Assembly (NCBI GenBank): GCA_015680685.1
Contig: MNCI01025228.1
Coordinates: 159,739-223,738 of the forward strand
DNA: 64,000 nucleotides
Direction of reading: 5' to 3'
Source of the DNA: Gnetum montanum
Lineage: Eukaryota > Streptophyta > Gnetopsida > Gnetales > Gnetaceae
The notes beneath the pieces are model-generated. The model was given only the letters and a program-made list of their open reading frames with translations, was not told where the DNA came from and made no database searches. Both the position numbers and the translations under genes were made by a program. Shown here in pieces: positions 11,936-23,469 of this stretch (within the stretch, counting starts at the first letter, position 1; each line of letters begins with the position of its first letter).

Positions 11936-13652
11936 TTTTCATCCAGGAATTCTGGCTCTATTGTTGCTTGATCGTGCGTTGGTGACGTGGTCATTTGATT
12001 TGCTATGGCTTGACCCTTAACTAATGATTGCGCTATGTAGTGCAGGTCAAACTCAACTATCATGGCTTTCCAATGGGCTATTCGACTTGTCTCATAAATA
12101 TTTCCGGTGATGGCTCTAAGCACATTATCCTTGCAAATTATGTTGACTTGATTGTGGAAGAGGTAATGTTGCCATTTCCTTAAAGAAAAGACCAAGGCTA
12201 AACATGACCTCTCCACCTCATTATACTTTTTCTCGTGGGCAACTAATGCATGGCTTAAGTAATAAACAAGGACTTCGGTTCCGTCATCTTGTTTCTGGCA
12301 AAGCATAGATGCGATTGACGAATCCAAAGTTATGAGGTAAATGTAAAATGGTTTATCATTTTGAGGTGGATAAACTGTGGGTAGTTGGGCAAGTGCTATT
12401 TTAATATGGTCAAATGCTTCTTGGCATTGTGGAGTCCATTCAAAGTGGAAGTTCTTGTGCAACAAGTGATTCATAGGTTTTAATTTGTCTGTTAGTTTTT
12501 CTATGAAACGTCTGATGAACTGTAATCTACCTTGTAGACCTCAAAGTTCAGTAAGGTTTCTAGGTGGTTTTAAGTTTGTTATGACCTTAACTTTATCGGG
12601 GTCTACTCGTATCCCTGCTTCTAAGGCTATGAATCCAAGCAATTTGCCTATTTTGATCCCAAAGACACATTTCTTTGGGTTAAGTCTCAGCTCATATTTT
12701 AAACAACGTTTTAACACCAAGTCAAGGTCTTGTACATGTTGTTGTGATGTTTTTTATTTAACCATGATATCATCGACATAGTCATTGAGCGAGTGCAGCA
12801 TGTAGTTGCTAAAAATGAATGTCATCACCCTTTGATACGTGGCCCCAGCGTTCTTTAGACCGAAGGGCATCATTGTATAACAAAAGGTTCCCCATGGTGT
12901 CATAAAGGTAGTCTGGAGCTGGTGCTCCAGGTTAATGCGTATCTGGTTGTATCCTGAGAAGCCATCCATAAAAGATAATAGGGTGTGCCCAGTAGTTGAA
13001 TCAACAAGTTGATCGATGCTGAGTAGGGAAAAATCATCTTTTATGGTTGCGACGTTGAGATCTCGGATGTCAATGCATAAGCGGATACTTCCATTCTTTT
13101 TTGGGACAATGACCATGTTGGATATCCAATTGGCGTAATCGACAGCCCGAATGAAACTAGCCTGATAAAGTTTGGTGATCTCATTGCGAACTGCCAATGC
13201 CACCTCAGGTTTAACCTTTCATGCTTTTTGCTTCACTGGCCTCAACTTTGGATCAAGGATAATATTATGCTGGACGATTCGAGGATCCAATATGGGCATG
13301 TCTGTGTATGACCACGCGAACACTTTCATGTTGTCCTTAAACACTTCCTCTATGTCTTTGGCCAGTTGAGGTTGTAGTAAAGTGCTTAATTTTAATGTTT
13401 TAATTTCTCCATCGGGCATGGTGATGGGGGTTTCGGTCAACGGGTCTTTGGTGATGTTTTCAGCTTCTATGTCAAGGGGCTTTGTCATACCTTTGTAGTT
13501 ATCTATCGTTTGCTATGTTGAGGCTATGACTGCGTCGTCCGTTGATAAACTTAAGTGGATGAGATTTATGTCGACGTCCCTTGCGATCTTTCCGTGCGGC
13601 CCATCGATGATTAATGGTGCAGATAAATGTTGATAATCCATCAGGCTTGCTC
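11936..13652 (-). pseudogene. E2 reverse transcriptase and first RNase H
   Basis: It begins just after a splice-acceptor-like GGCAG, with a short N-terminal stretch (MDYQHLSAPLIIDGPHGK from about 13641). Then come the pre-RT segment FAWSYTDMPILDP (near 13320), RT motifs ISNMVIVPKKNGSIRLCID, LLSFMDGFSGYNQI and FCYTMMPFGLKNAGATYQ, and the catalytic DYVDDIM at about 12770. The connection (FIRRFIEKL) and first RNase H (FYIYLITLDSSIASMLCQ, EVERSCLALVFSLRKWQHYL) extend to about 12100. Stops at 13219 and 12753 and a frame break near 12480 inactivate it. Confidence 0.92.
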
Positions 13653-13668
13653 CTGCCAATGAACAAAG
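13650..13668 (-). promoter_or_regulatory. Candidate 3' splice site before pol (E2)
   Basis: The minus strand reads TTGTTCATTGGCAG|GAGC with the first pol Met codon about 11 nt later. E1 has TTTCATTTTGGTAG|GATGAG at the same place. Ogre elements are known to splice out a segment between protease and RT, so this may be the equivalent acceptor (inference). Confidence 0.4.
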
Positions 13669-13765
13669 AGCAGAATGAGCTAACAGGTATTATTCCATGT
13701 TTTCTGGCAGCGTAAGTTGTGTGTACATATATGATGGTGGGTTATCGTCACACCAAGACACATAG

Positions 13766-13920
13766 CAGTTTAAGGCCTTATCGGGCCATGGGTGGCAGTT
13801 TAAGTACCGGGTCAGATATGATCCGCAGGTGGTAGTTTAAGGCCTTACCAGGCCATGGGTGGCAGTTTAAGGCCATATTAGGTCGTCATGGTAGTTTAAG
13901 GCCATACCGGGCTGTATGTT
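13766..13920 (-). repeat. Hairpin plus TTAAACTA array before RT (E2)
   Basis: On the minus strand four units of GGCC-x6-GGCC type (for example GGCCTGGTAAGGCC) are each followed by TTAAACTAC or TTAAACTGC. It lies between the passenger-gene promoter and pol. Confidence 0.75.
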
Positions 13921-14138
13921 CACCGTAAAATTTGCATAGGAGAGTTTGCATCAGAATGTTCAGTGTAGATTTTTGAAGTTGGTTTACAAGGGAATTAGGA
14001 TGTGGTAGTATTTATTTTGTTTTCAATATATATATATATTTTTATTTTTGAACAAATTTTGATTAAAATGAATAAAAAAAGTAAAAAGAGAGAAACTGCA
14101 AGGCGGCGGCGGTGGCAACGGCAGCAACGGTGGAGCGC

Positions 14139-14146
14139 TATATAAA
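14139..14146 (+). promoter_or_regulatory. TATA box for the E2 antisense passenger gene
   Basis: TATATAAA followed by GGGCAAGGGC, on the strand opposite to E2. It lies upstream of the passenger exons (15229-18845) and just beyond the pre-RT hairpin array. E1 has a TATA box in the matching place (31477-31484, minus). Confidence 0.5.
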
Positions 14147-14179
14147 GGGCAAGGGCATCATTTGTAACCACGTTAAATT

Positions 14180-15140
14180 TGCAGCGAGCGTAGACATCGA
14201 GCGTAAATCCTGAGCGTAAGCATAAATCCTGAGCATAAGCATAGAGGGCTTGGCATAAGCGTAAATGACCAAACCCCAGCGTAAACCTCCAACTCGAGCG
14301 TAAGCGTAAACTCCCAACTCGGGAGTAGAGGCTCACCGTGAGTGTAGAGGTTCAAGAGTCAGTGTAGAGACTCAGACCCTAGTGTAGAGGCTTAGTGTAG
14401 GCGTGGAGACTCAGATCCTCAATGTAAACCTGTCAATCCCAACATAGAGGATGCAGAGATGGGAAAAGATAAGGAGGTGGAAGGCCAGGGGAGAAAAGGG
14501 CCTGATCTGACTTTCGCGGAGTAGAGCGAGGCCATGCTGCAGTGTCTGCCCAGGCCGAGGATTCCATCATGGCCTGGATCATCACATAGGTAGGCTATGA
14601 TCTTGCTTCTATTGGTTATTTTCATCTGTACATGTTTCATAGCATAGATAGTCTCGGTAGCGTAGAGGGCTTCGGCATATACGCCCGGCGTAGAGATTTA
14701 GCGTAAAGGGTTTCGGCGTATACGCCTGACATAGAGAGTTAGCATAAAGGGTTTCGACGTATACGCTTGACATAGAGAGTTAGCATAGAGGGTTTCTATA
14801 CGCTGAGCGTATACTGTACATAGCCTAAGTTGTTTGTAGCATAATTTGTTGTCAATGCACAGCGTAAATGATTTTACCAGCATGAAGTGTAGATGATTTT
14901 GTCAACATAGACTGTTTACATAGTGTTCAGCATAGACCGTTTACACAGCGTATACTATTTACACGGCGCATACGCTGGAGGCTTTTACGACGTATACACT
15001 GAGGGTTTTTATGGCGTATACGCTGAGGGTTTTTATAGTTTGTTTGACGGCGTATACGCCGTGTTAGGTAGAGCGTAAATAATTTTTGACAGCGTATACG
15101 CTGGGTTAGGCAGCGTATATGCCAAGCGTAAACAGTCAGT
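14180..15140. repeat. CGTAAAC and AGCGTATACGCT repeat blocks inside E2
   Basis: 14180-14440 holds GAGCGTAAAC and GTAGAGGCT repeats. 14640-15140 holds decayed AGCGTATACGCT palindromes of the type found in family A LTRs. Between them (14459-14640) is a short coding-like stretch starting ATGGGAAAAGATAAGG, which may be a remnant of the first passenger exon. Confidence 0.65.
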
Positions 15141-15228
15141 AATTTTTCTAAGTGTCAGCCTATAATATGAAATTTTGTTTTTCGTGTCATTTTCATGGTT
15201 GATTTACGGTGGAATTTTGGTTTCTTGT

Positions 15229-18200
15229 AAGGACACTGAACCTTTTCTCCTAGTTGTTGAGCTCGTTGGGGTACTGACATGGTTTGGCCCCATTGAGGCC
15301 GATGAACCTACCCCGGATCTGACCGTTAACAACAATGGGATCTGGTTTAGGGAAGGGGCATGTGAATTCCTTGCCTTCATGCTAGACAGGTTCAAGGTGA
15401 TTGTCTGGTCGCACCTGAGCGAACAAGTGGCATGGAGTGTGCTTGAGGCCATGTTGTCGAGAGCGTTGGAGGGTGTCACCATTTTCATGGAGGATATCGA
15501 TGAGGGGTAGTTTGTAACTAAGGATGGTCCTTCTAGCGGGCCCAGGTCTACACTTCCGTTAGCATGCCTGTGGGCCCAATTGCCGTGAGGGCATGGTTAT
15601 CTTAACAACACCCTATTTTTAGCCCCGCGTGCACACACGCTATTTCAGAATCCTCTTGGCACAGTGTACCGGGTGAATAGGTAGGATCATTTAAGCTTGT
15701 TGTTTCTATTTTTTATGTCATTTAGCATTTGCTTCTGTTTTGACAAATGTTCTTTTGCAGGTCCCAAGTTAACCCAGATGGAACATGAATTGAGGATGAT
15801 GGGCTTGCTCTATCTCACACTGCTCTAGAGACCTTTATGGTGGGTCCTACCCTTCGTGGAGCTATATTAGCTCAAACGAAGGGTGATATTGTCCACTTTC
15901 ACAAACGGTTCTCTAGAGCATTCACACTGTGTAAAGCTTGTGGATGGTTGCATGGAGATTGGTCGCATAAGGGACCAATTTTTCCTCGTGACTCTGACTT
16001 GGGTAGCACATCTAAGTCCACAACTGAAGGTAAATGACAATATTTTCTAGATGGGTTAACATGTTTGTTCAACTACTGGGGGTTATACTGATGTGATGGT
16101 TTTGAATTGTATCTACAGTTGATGTCCCTCCTGGCGGAGACCCTGTCGTAACAGGAAAAACTGAGACTACCATATCAATGAAGTTCAGGGAGGTTAGTAA
16201 GGCTCAAAAATGGTTGTGCACTCATGCCCCACCATCCATCACCCATTCTTTAGATGATGTCGACCTTATGGAGCTCTTTACGACCCCAAGCCCTGATGTG
16301 TCAATAGCAGAAATGCTCGGGATCTTGGATTCCTTCGACGAGTCTGTCTCTTACTATAGCACCTAGATTAAGGGCGTTAAGATAGCTTTTCATCTATCTC
16401 TTTAATTATTTTTGAACCTATTTGTTGTACCGGTGGATGGTATAAATGTAGTTTTAGATAGGGCTCATAAAGAGCTCCATACGGTTCGTGAATTAGAGGA
16501 CTGGTTGGATGTTACCAAGGGTGCTAAGGGATTCCCTATGTAGGGGAAGTCAAAGGTCAAGGAAGTGAATGAACTATATCCCCTGTTTAGGGCATAGGTA
16601 TTCCCTAAATCCCTTTCCCAAGTGCAGAGTCTTGGTGTTGAGGCTGTGCATATTATGCGAACTTTCCTAAAAACCAGAATGCGTTATAACTGGGCCTAAT
16701 TTTTGTTGTCGAGCTTGCATAAGGAGATAGTGCGATTGCACTCAAATGTCGAGGCACAGTCCCACTTTACCTTTGCATTCTTTTTCAGTTATCTTTGCCG
16801 CTTAGCCGAGTTTCTGGTAGTTCGTGCGGACAACAAGTATGTTCTACAGGATCGAGGTCAATTATCCTGTCCATGGATCAACCATTTGTTTAAAACAGCC
16901 GAGTCCCAAGATGTGCCCGAGGGAATTGATGAATTCGTATCTATCACGATAGGGGGATCATTTGGTGCCTCAATCCACACATGTGACAGTGTGGGGTTGG
17001 AACTAGATGACATTCCTTACATTGCAAAAAGAGTAGAATGGGTCATCAAAGAGACCATTGGCAAGGCCAAGTCGAAGCTGAAAAAGCATGAACGTTCAAT
17101 CAAGGAGGCCTCAAATGTGGACGAGCCATAGGTAAAGTGCATATGGTTCAAGATGCCTGTCCGAGGTAAGTAAACTTGGTGCACTTGTTACTTTATCATT
17201 TTTGTCTTATTCATAATTTTTACTTTGACCACTTACATGCCGCTGATGCCTTCAAACTTGACTCAAGAAGTGAGGAGGAAAGAATTAGAGACTATTATTG
17301 AAGAGGAGGAGGCTACCACTGAGTTAATGACTGAAGAGGAGGATGCGGGCAAAGATCAGGCAGGAGGAACGGAAGAGCTGATGGAAGACACTATAGAAAC
17401 TGAGCTGGTGGATGATCAGAGTGGTGTCGATGAAATGTTCAGCAGCTTCCTTAAGGAAAAAATGGACTTGGGTGAATCCCCAGAAGGGGACAAAGAAAAC
17501 GGTAGGTTTTCATTTATTTTATAGTGTCGCTTTGTGAGTTATTATTTTCATGGTATTTTACTTTTGTGTTTTCATTTCTTCCAGATGAAGGTAGTGAAAC
17601 CAGAACGTTGCGGTTGGACGTGCCCATGAAAATGGTTCCCCCTGAAAGGACCATGGAGGTTAGTCCGTCTCATACTCGTGGGTCATTTACTTGGACAGAG
17701 ATGCCAAGTAAAATGGATTTTGTGGCTGGTATCATTGAGGAGGTTGTTGAATGAATTTAGGAAGCCCACCCTGAGATAGGTATATATATTTTGAGTTGTT
17801 TGCAGCTTTAGAGTTTCACACCCCATTTTTGTCATTTTAGCATTTGTTCTTTTCGTGTGCATAGGTGTCAAACTGAGGTGGGATCCTTCTAAGACAGTTA
17901 GCATAGAGAGTTTGCCCACATTATCCTTAGAAGTTGAGCAGGTGCTAAGGCCAATTTATGAGGAGGTGGTGGAGGGTCTTGTACACAACGCCAAATCACT
18001 GTGGACCTATAGGAATTCTGTCAAATAGTTATGGTTACAGATTCAAGCAAAGGAGAAGGAAGTTTTCAAGTTGTAAGTTGAGCATGATGATCTCAAGCCT
18101 CGGTATGATTTCGCCTCTACTAAACTAAGTGGTGATCGCTCTTGGCTGACTTTCGAGGTCACGTATACTAGATACTGGAACCCACTCAATCGCCACACGT

Positions 18201-18845
18201 CACTGACATGGAGACTAGCAGAGCGTAAGGCCCAAATAGATCTACTGAACCTCAAGTGTCAAGATTGGAAGGCTTTTGCTTCCAAGGTACGCAAATGGGG
18301 TCAGGATGAAAAGAACCAAAAACATAATTATAAGAAATCATTGAAGGAGGTGTCCACTGAAAAACGTCAACTGGAAATGTTTGTGGAGGGTCTGGGTCTA
18401 CGCTCTACTTTTGATACCTTTGCTCAAAACACAACTGTTGAGATGGAATCTCCTACAAGGGTGATTACAACTGCTTCTGGGGAGGTTTCTGTGGGTGAAT
18501 TCCCTCTAAAGAATCCTACCTAGTTAGCTGTTGATAAGGGGAAGGCCTTGGCAGATGTCAACCTAGGCCTTGATGGAACCGATTGGACCAGTATCTCAGA
18601 AGAGGAAATCCTTCGCCGACTAGAATTCGATTTAGGGGGATCCCGTATGGTAAGCATTTTGTTATTATGAAATTGGTTAGCTGAATAATGTTTGAAGGTT
18701 TTTCCTTTCATTCTTATGTTGTTTGTTTCTTTTGCATTTTTAGGATCAAGGTGATGATGATGTCCAAGAAGCTAGCCCCAGTGGAGCGGGGGCCCATGAT
18801 GCCAGCAGGTCTAAAGAGGATGACCCTCCTGTCCTAGATGTTTAG
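15229..18845 (+). pseudogene. Passenger gene in E2, antisense, FCP1/NIF-like N-terminus, with introns
   Basis: This is a multi-exon gene opposite to its host element. Exon 15229-15680 looks like an FCP1/NIF (HAD phosphatase) domain: FLLVVELVGVLTW, WFREGACEFLAFM followed by FKVIVWSHLSE, NNTLFLAPRAHTL and FQNPLGTVY match in order the family's LDLNG, RPG..EFL..FEV.VWS, NTLL.DDS and NP blocks. The catalytic Asp (first block) and Asp-Asp (third block) are absent. Later exons, roughly 15761-16029, 16119-17165, 17273-17501, 17585-17779, 17865-18649 and 18744-18845, are mostly bounded by GT and AG. They encode a conserved unrecognised region (CGWLHGDW; FTFAFFFSYLCRLAEFLVV), an acidic segment, a coiled-coil-like Lys/Glu region and an acidic tail ending PPVLDV. 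Several in-frame stops show decay. Homologues at 26934-30676 and 61605-64000 share the order. Confidence 0.8.
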
Positions 18846-19157
18846 TATTTAGTTTTTATCATCATTCATTTTTTATTGTGAAATTATTTTGACTCAAATT
18901 TATACGGGAATTGTAAATTGAAAATTTCAAGTTATGTTGAACTGATGGATGAAAATAGTTAACTCTTGTAATTGTACATCATTGCATGTATATATATGAA
19001 TTTTATTTTTTGATTTTAAGTTTAATTGCAAACACGACACAACAATGTAAAATGTTTTGTTTTTTTCTTTATGGTTTAAGTGTAATGTGCATATGTAATT
19101 ATAAGTTGGAGTATAATGATAAACGAAAGAGGAAAACAAAGTATAAGTGGATGATCT

Positions 19158-19392
19158 AGTTTAAGGCCATTTCAAGCTAGATTTGCACTAGTTTAAGGTC
19201 ATTTCAGGCCACATGTGTAGTTTAAGGCCATTTCAGGCCCCAACGTAAGCAAGGGACATTTCGAATGACACGGGTGGATTTCTCGGTTGACCGATCATTT
19301 CTGATCATGGCTAGTTTTATGTCGTTGCGGACATGATAGTTTAACGTCATCCCAAACTAGTTGTAGTTTAACGTCATTTCGGACCGGTTTTT
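19158..19392 (-). repeat. Hairpin plus TTAAACTA array after protease (E2)
   Basis: Minus-strand units include GGCCTGAAATGGCC followed by TTAAACTAC, TGTC-CGCAAC-GACA followed by TAAAACTAG, and GTCCGAAATGAC followed by GTTAAACTA. The array separates the protease end from the 3' end of the passenger gene. Equivalent arrays are at 26340-26795 (E1) and 61248-61405 (E7). Confidence 0.78.
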
Positions 19393-20322
19393 TTTTTAAC
19401 GGTTTAGTAATTTTTTAATTTTTTTCATTTTGACATTGGGCAATGCGTTAGCGGGTATGATTCTATATTCAGCATCCCCTTCGCTGATCACGTTGAATGG
19501 TAATTCAGCCCAAGGGACATTTGATGGAATTGTTCCCATGTTAGTGTTTTCTTGCGCTTCGGCATTTATCATAGTTTCTATGTCAGTTGTGATTTCTAAG
19601 TGGGGTTGCATATGTACAATGTCAGGCCCGGGTATTTCTATTTTTGGTGGGTTTTCTTCTATGTTTAAAGGATTACCACCTGCTAGTTGTTGTTCATTTA
19701 CGTCATGTTGTCTAGGCTCTTTGAGCTTAACCTCTGAGCCTTAGTCTGTGTCTATGTATGATTAGATGATGGGTGTAGTAGCCTCCCTGTGTATGATGAT
19801 TTCACCACCTTCATAAGGCAAATGAATCTCTTGGTGTATAGGGGATGAGACTACTTTCAGTTGGGCTAACCAGGGTCTTCCTAATATTAGGTTGAATCCT
19901 GGCATCTCATCGATTACTATGAATTCGACGGATGTGGGGAATTGGTCCCCTGCTATGAAGTCTAAGGTCACGGTGCCTTTAACTATCACGCGTGACCCGC
20001 TGAATGATTTCAAGCATGTGGTGGCAATTGGTCTGATTAGCTCTGTAAGCCCCAGTTGTTTGACGATGGGATATGGTACTACGTTTGTGGCAGCTCCATC
20101 ATCTAGATGGACCCTATGTATCTTGAATTGGTTTACCTGTATTGTTATGAACATAGGGGCTATTGTTATCGTCGTTGTTTTCTTATCCACCTTGATGTTA
20201 TTGTTGTGGAAACTTAATGGTTTGGAAGTTGACCCTTGAGATGAGTACATTACCGCATGAATCGAAGGTTCATTTGGGGGCAAGTCCTCGCTTACTGGGA
20301 TAGATGTTAACATGTGCACCAA
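19393..20322 (-). pseudogene. E2 aspartic protease region
   Basis: The retropepsin-like frame 20322-19762 contains the active-site motif LDDGAATNVVPYPIV (near 20095), the block VTLDFIAGDQFPTSVEF, and FNLILGRPWLAQLK followed by SSPIHQEIHLPYEGGE. A second frame, 19611-19396, carries the conserved tail motif VPWAELPFNV, also seen as AWAELPF in E1 (near 26125) and AWAKLPF in E7 (near 60990). A stop and frame change separate the two. It would process the Gag-Pol polyprotein. The catalytic DDGA is intact here. Confidence 0.88.
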
Positions 20323-23300
20323 AGCTTCGCGATGCGTTTGGGATGTTCAAACTAAGTCATATAAGCTCAGTGAAGTATTCTTTTGTTTGAGTGCTTGTGT
20401 GACTTGTGTTAGGGCTATTGCTAGGTCTCTGCTATTGGGCGCATGTTTATCGCTGGTGACTTGATCCATTGGGCCCAACAATTTTATTTCGTGCATCGTT
20501 GGTTTGTCATTTTTGCCTAGAATCGTTGATTTAGCCGTATCGTGTTTTCTGGATGGTTCACCTTCATGGCCTATGTTTGGTTGATTGTTAGGTGGCATCA
20601 TGGGTATTGTGTTTAGTGGAGTAGGTTTAGGAGGTCCTACGGCTAGCTCTTGATGCTCCTTCTCCAGGCGTTCACATGTGAGCTTATCCACTAGGCGTTG
20701 TCATGTGTGGCATGGGGGTGGAGTTGATTTTGGAGCCTCAGGTTGTTTTGGGATTCGTACTATGTATGGAGTCGGGCGAGGTTGTGGTTGGATGGTCACA
20801 TGGGTTTGAGCGCCAGGTTGGCTGGGCACTTTGATGACATAAGGACTAGGTTTACTTTGCATTTATGAGGTGGGGGATTGGTCATCATTAGGACTTTCGG
20901 ATGTCCAAATGACGTATGGGGTTGGTTTAGGTGGAGGTTAGACCTCCGCTGTTACAACGGCAGGTGGTACTCGGACTACGTAAGGGGCAGGATGAATAGA
21001 AGGTGTTTGTGAGTTTGCAGAAGTAGTGGTAGGAGGTATACATACCACGTATGGTTTTTCATGTGTTGGGGTGTTACAAATTGCTACAGCAGGGGGTACA
21101 TGGACAACATATGGTTACTGCGGGGTGTATGATGGTTGAGGCATGGATGTTGATGCAGTGGAAGGAATATGCACTACAAATGGCTTGTTAGGCATTTGTT
21201 GCTCATGGTTAGAGTAGACGGTGTTAATGCTTGGTGTTTTAGGTTCGTTATCTAGGTAGATTGTGTTAATAACGTATGGTGCCTCTTTGGTATTTAGAGG
21301 ATCTTTGTAGACACCCATGGCCTAGTTCTACGATTGGACTGGGTTGGCCTCATCAAAAGTGATTTGACCTCCATCAATCATTCGTTGTATGTCTTGTTTT
21401 AGGGTGAAACAGTAATCTGTGCCATGCCCGTTACGTTGGTGATAGTCGCAGAAGCAGTCCATTCTAAAGCCTTTTGGTACTAGAGGCTCATCCGACATTG
21501 CTAGGCTTGGGTTCTAAACCAGTTGACAGAACCGATCATGTCTCTGGATGGTAGTAGGGGATAACTATTTGTGTTTCATTAATCCAGCCTTTAGGAGTTG
21601 GTCAAATAGTTGGGATAGCTTCATAGGCAGTGGCGTATATTGGAAGGGTTCTTTCCTCTCAAAGTTTCTCATACAGTTTGGTGTTGGGTTCTGTGATGAG
21701 GATGATTCTGGCGTGGTTGTGGGAGTGGGTTTAGCATAATTAGTAGGGGCGGTAGGTGGTTTGTTTTGTTGTGCCACATTTTCTTGTTGTGTTTCCACTA
21801 CTGCCACCATGGTTTTTTTAGCCTTTTCTTTATCTTTCTTACTGTGTTGATTCTTAAAGGCTAAATACGCAGGATCATGGCTATTTTGGGCCACCTCTTC
21901 TATATTTTTGATCTATAGAAAGGATTGATTAAGGTTACACACATTGAGATAATATAACTTGGATTTGAAAAAATTGTTGACAGACCCTTTTAGAATGGTG
22001 AGCAGGTACGTCTGTGGGATCGGCTCGTGGAGCTCATTGAGAGAAACACTCCACCTTTGGATAAATTTTTGTACGGGTTCTAAGGGTGCTTATTTGACCT
22101 ATATAAGGCTGTCGAGTGTTGCTTCAGGTTTCAAGTTATATTTAAACCTGGTAATGAATTGATTGTAATAACTCCTCTAGAGAAAATATCGAGTTTCTCA
22201 GCAAGGCCCGATACCAATCAAGTGCTCTCCCTGCAAGGGACATAGGGAACACTCGCAAAATGGTGTGTGGCCATGCCTGAAGTAATGCGCATTCTAGTCT
22301 AAATGTTATAAGGTGAGCATAGGGGTCTGTCTCCCCATTATATGTAGTTAGCATAGGTAATGATACACCCTTGGGTAAGGTTAGGGGTGGAATGGAAGAG
22401 TTGATGGGGTCATCGTGGTAAAAGTCCACTACCTTCAACTCTCCATCGGCGGCCATCTTGAGGCACTTGACCTCATCAGCTAGTTCTTGCATCAGTTTCT
22501 TAGCATCAGCCCAGTCTTGAGTGCTAGGTGAGATGGCAGGTTGGGGATGTGGTATGGTGTGCAGATTGGATTGTTGAATAGTAGGTTGGAAGGCTGAAAG
22601 CTGTGTATTTGGAGGTTGTACTTGTAGAATATTTATAGCAGGTGGTAAAAGAGGTGGCACATTGTGGGCAAGGGGTTGCTATTGTTGTGGTTGTGCTTGG
22701 GAAATATTAGCTTGTAAGATTGTGTGAGGTGGTATGTTGTAATGAGGGGGTTGATGTGATTGGGCCCCAATCGCTATCCATTGCCCGGTCATGTTTTGTG
22801 TTGGAATCACCTAAACTTTTTGGGTTACCGCTGTGAAGGATGTTCCTTGGGTTGGGACACATGATATGTAATGAGTAGATGTAGAGGCCCATATTACTTG
22901 TGGCATTCCAATCACGTGGGGTGGGAAGGTCACTCCTACATTTTTTTGAGGGGGTGGTACTTGTGAAGATGGGCCTACGATTGCGACGGGGATGATAGCG
23001 AGTGGGAGTGTATTGAATTGCGGGTCGGTTGTAGGAGGAATATGAACAAGTGTAGATGAAATTTCCCCTGTGGTTGGATGAAACAATGGGTTGACATAGG
23101 TTTGTGAACTGAGTGTATGATACGAATCTTCATGCTCGGATTAGGCCACAAAATCATCTTCCTCTTCTCGTTGAGGATTTATTACAGGCTGTTCTAGAGA
23201 CTGGCTCCTTTGCAGGAGGAGTTGTGTGATGAGCTCAGAGTAAGGCTCTAGAACAGGGATGATATCGTACGGGGAAGGAATGAACTCTTGTCCCCCGTGT

Positions 23301-23454
23301 AGAAAAGTTTGTATTGCCTCTTAACTTCTATTTCGGCTCGGTCCACAGCTAAGCTAGCTTGTATTTTCACGCATATGAAGTTGTACTAGTCTTGAGTTAT
23401 GATGTTAGAGGATGGATTCCTCCCTTGCAATCTAAGAGAACGGTGAGGCCCCAT
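20323..23454 (-). pseudogene. E2 gag
   Basis: The start is chosen at 23454 (ATGGGGCCTCACCG), where LRLQGRNP and YNFICVKIQ match E3's gag N-terminus. Order on the minus strand: N-terminal module (to about 23250), Pro/Thr/Gln-rich linker (23100-22560), capsid segment at about 22530-22140 with VVDFYHDDPIN, PYAHLITFRLECALLQAWPH and SLAGRALDWYRAL, a Lys/Gln-rich basic part (21894-21600), a zinc knuckle FCDYHQRNGHGTDYC (about 21415-21460, C-x2-H-x4-H-x4-C complete), and a Pro/Val-rich linker to the protease (21320-20350). Frameshifts split the frame at several points. Confidence 0.85.
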
Positions 23455-23469
23455 TGTAGCGGTGGTGTT

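Noticed and set aside
12485-12781. Plus-strand frames inside 10165-13652
   Set aside because: They are the reverse side of conserved RT, RNase H and integrase codons on the minus strand and show no motif of their own.
14640-15140. Possible CRISPR-like or satellite array because of repeated CGTATACGCT units
   Set aside because: Spacing is irregular, there are no unique equal-length spacers, the context is a plant retrotransposon, and the units match LTR repeats.
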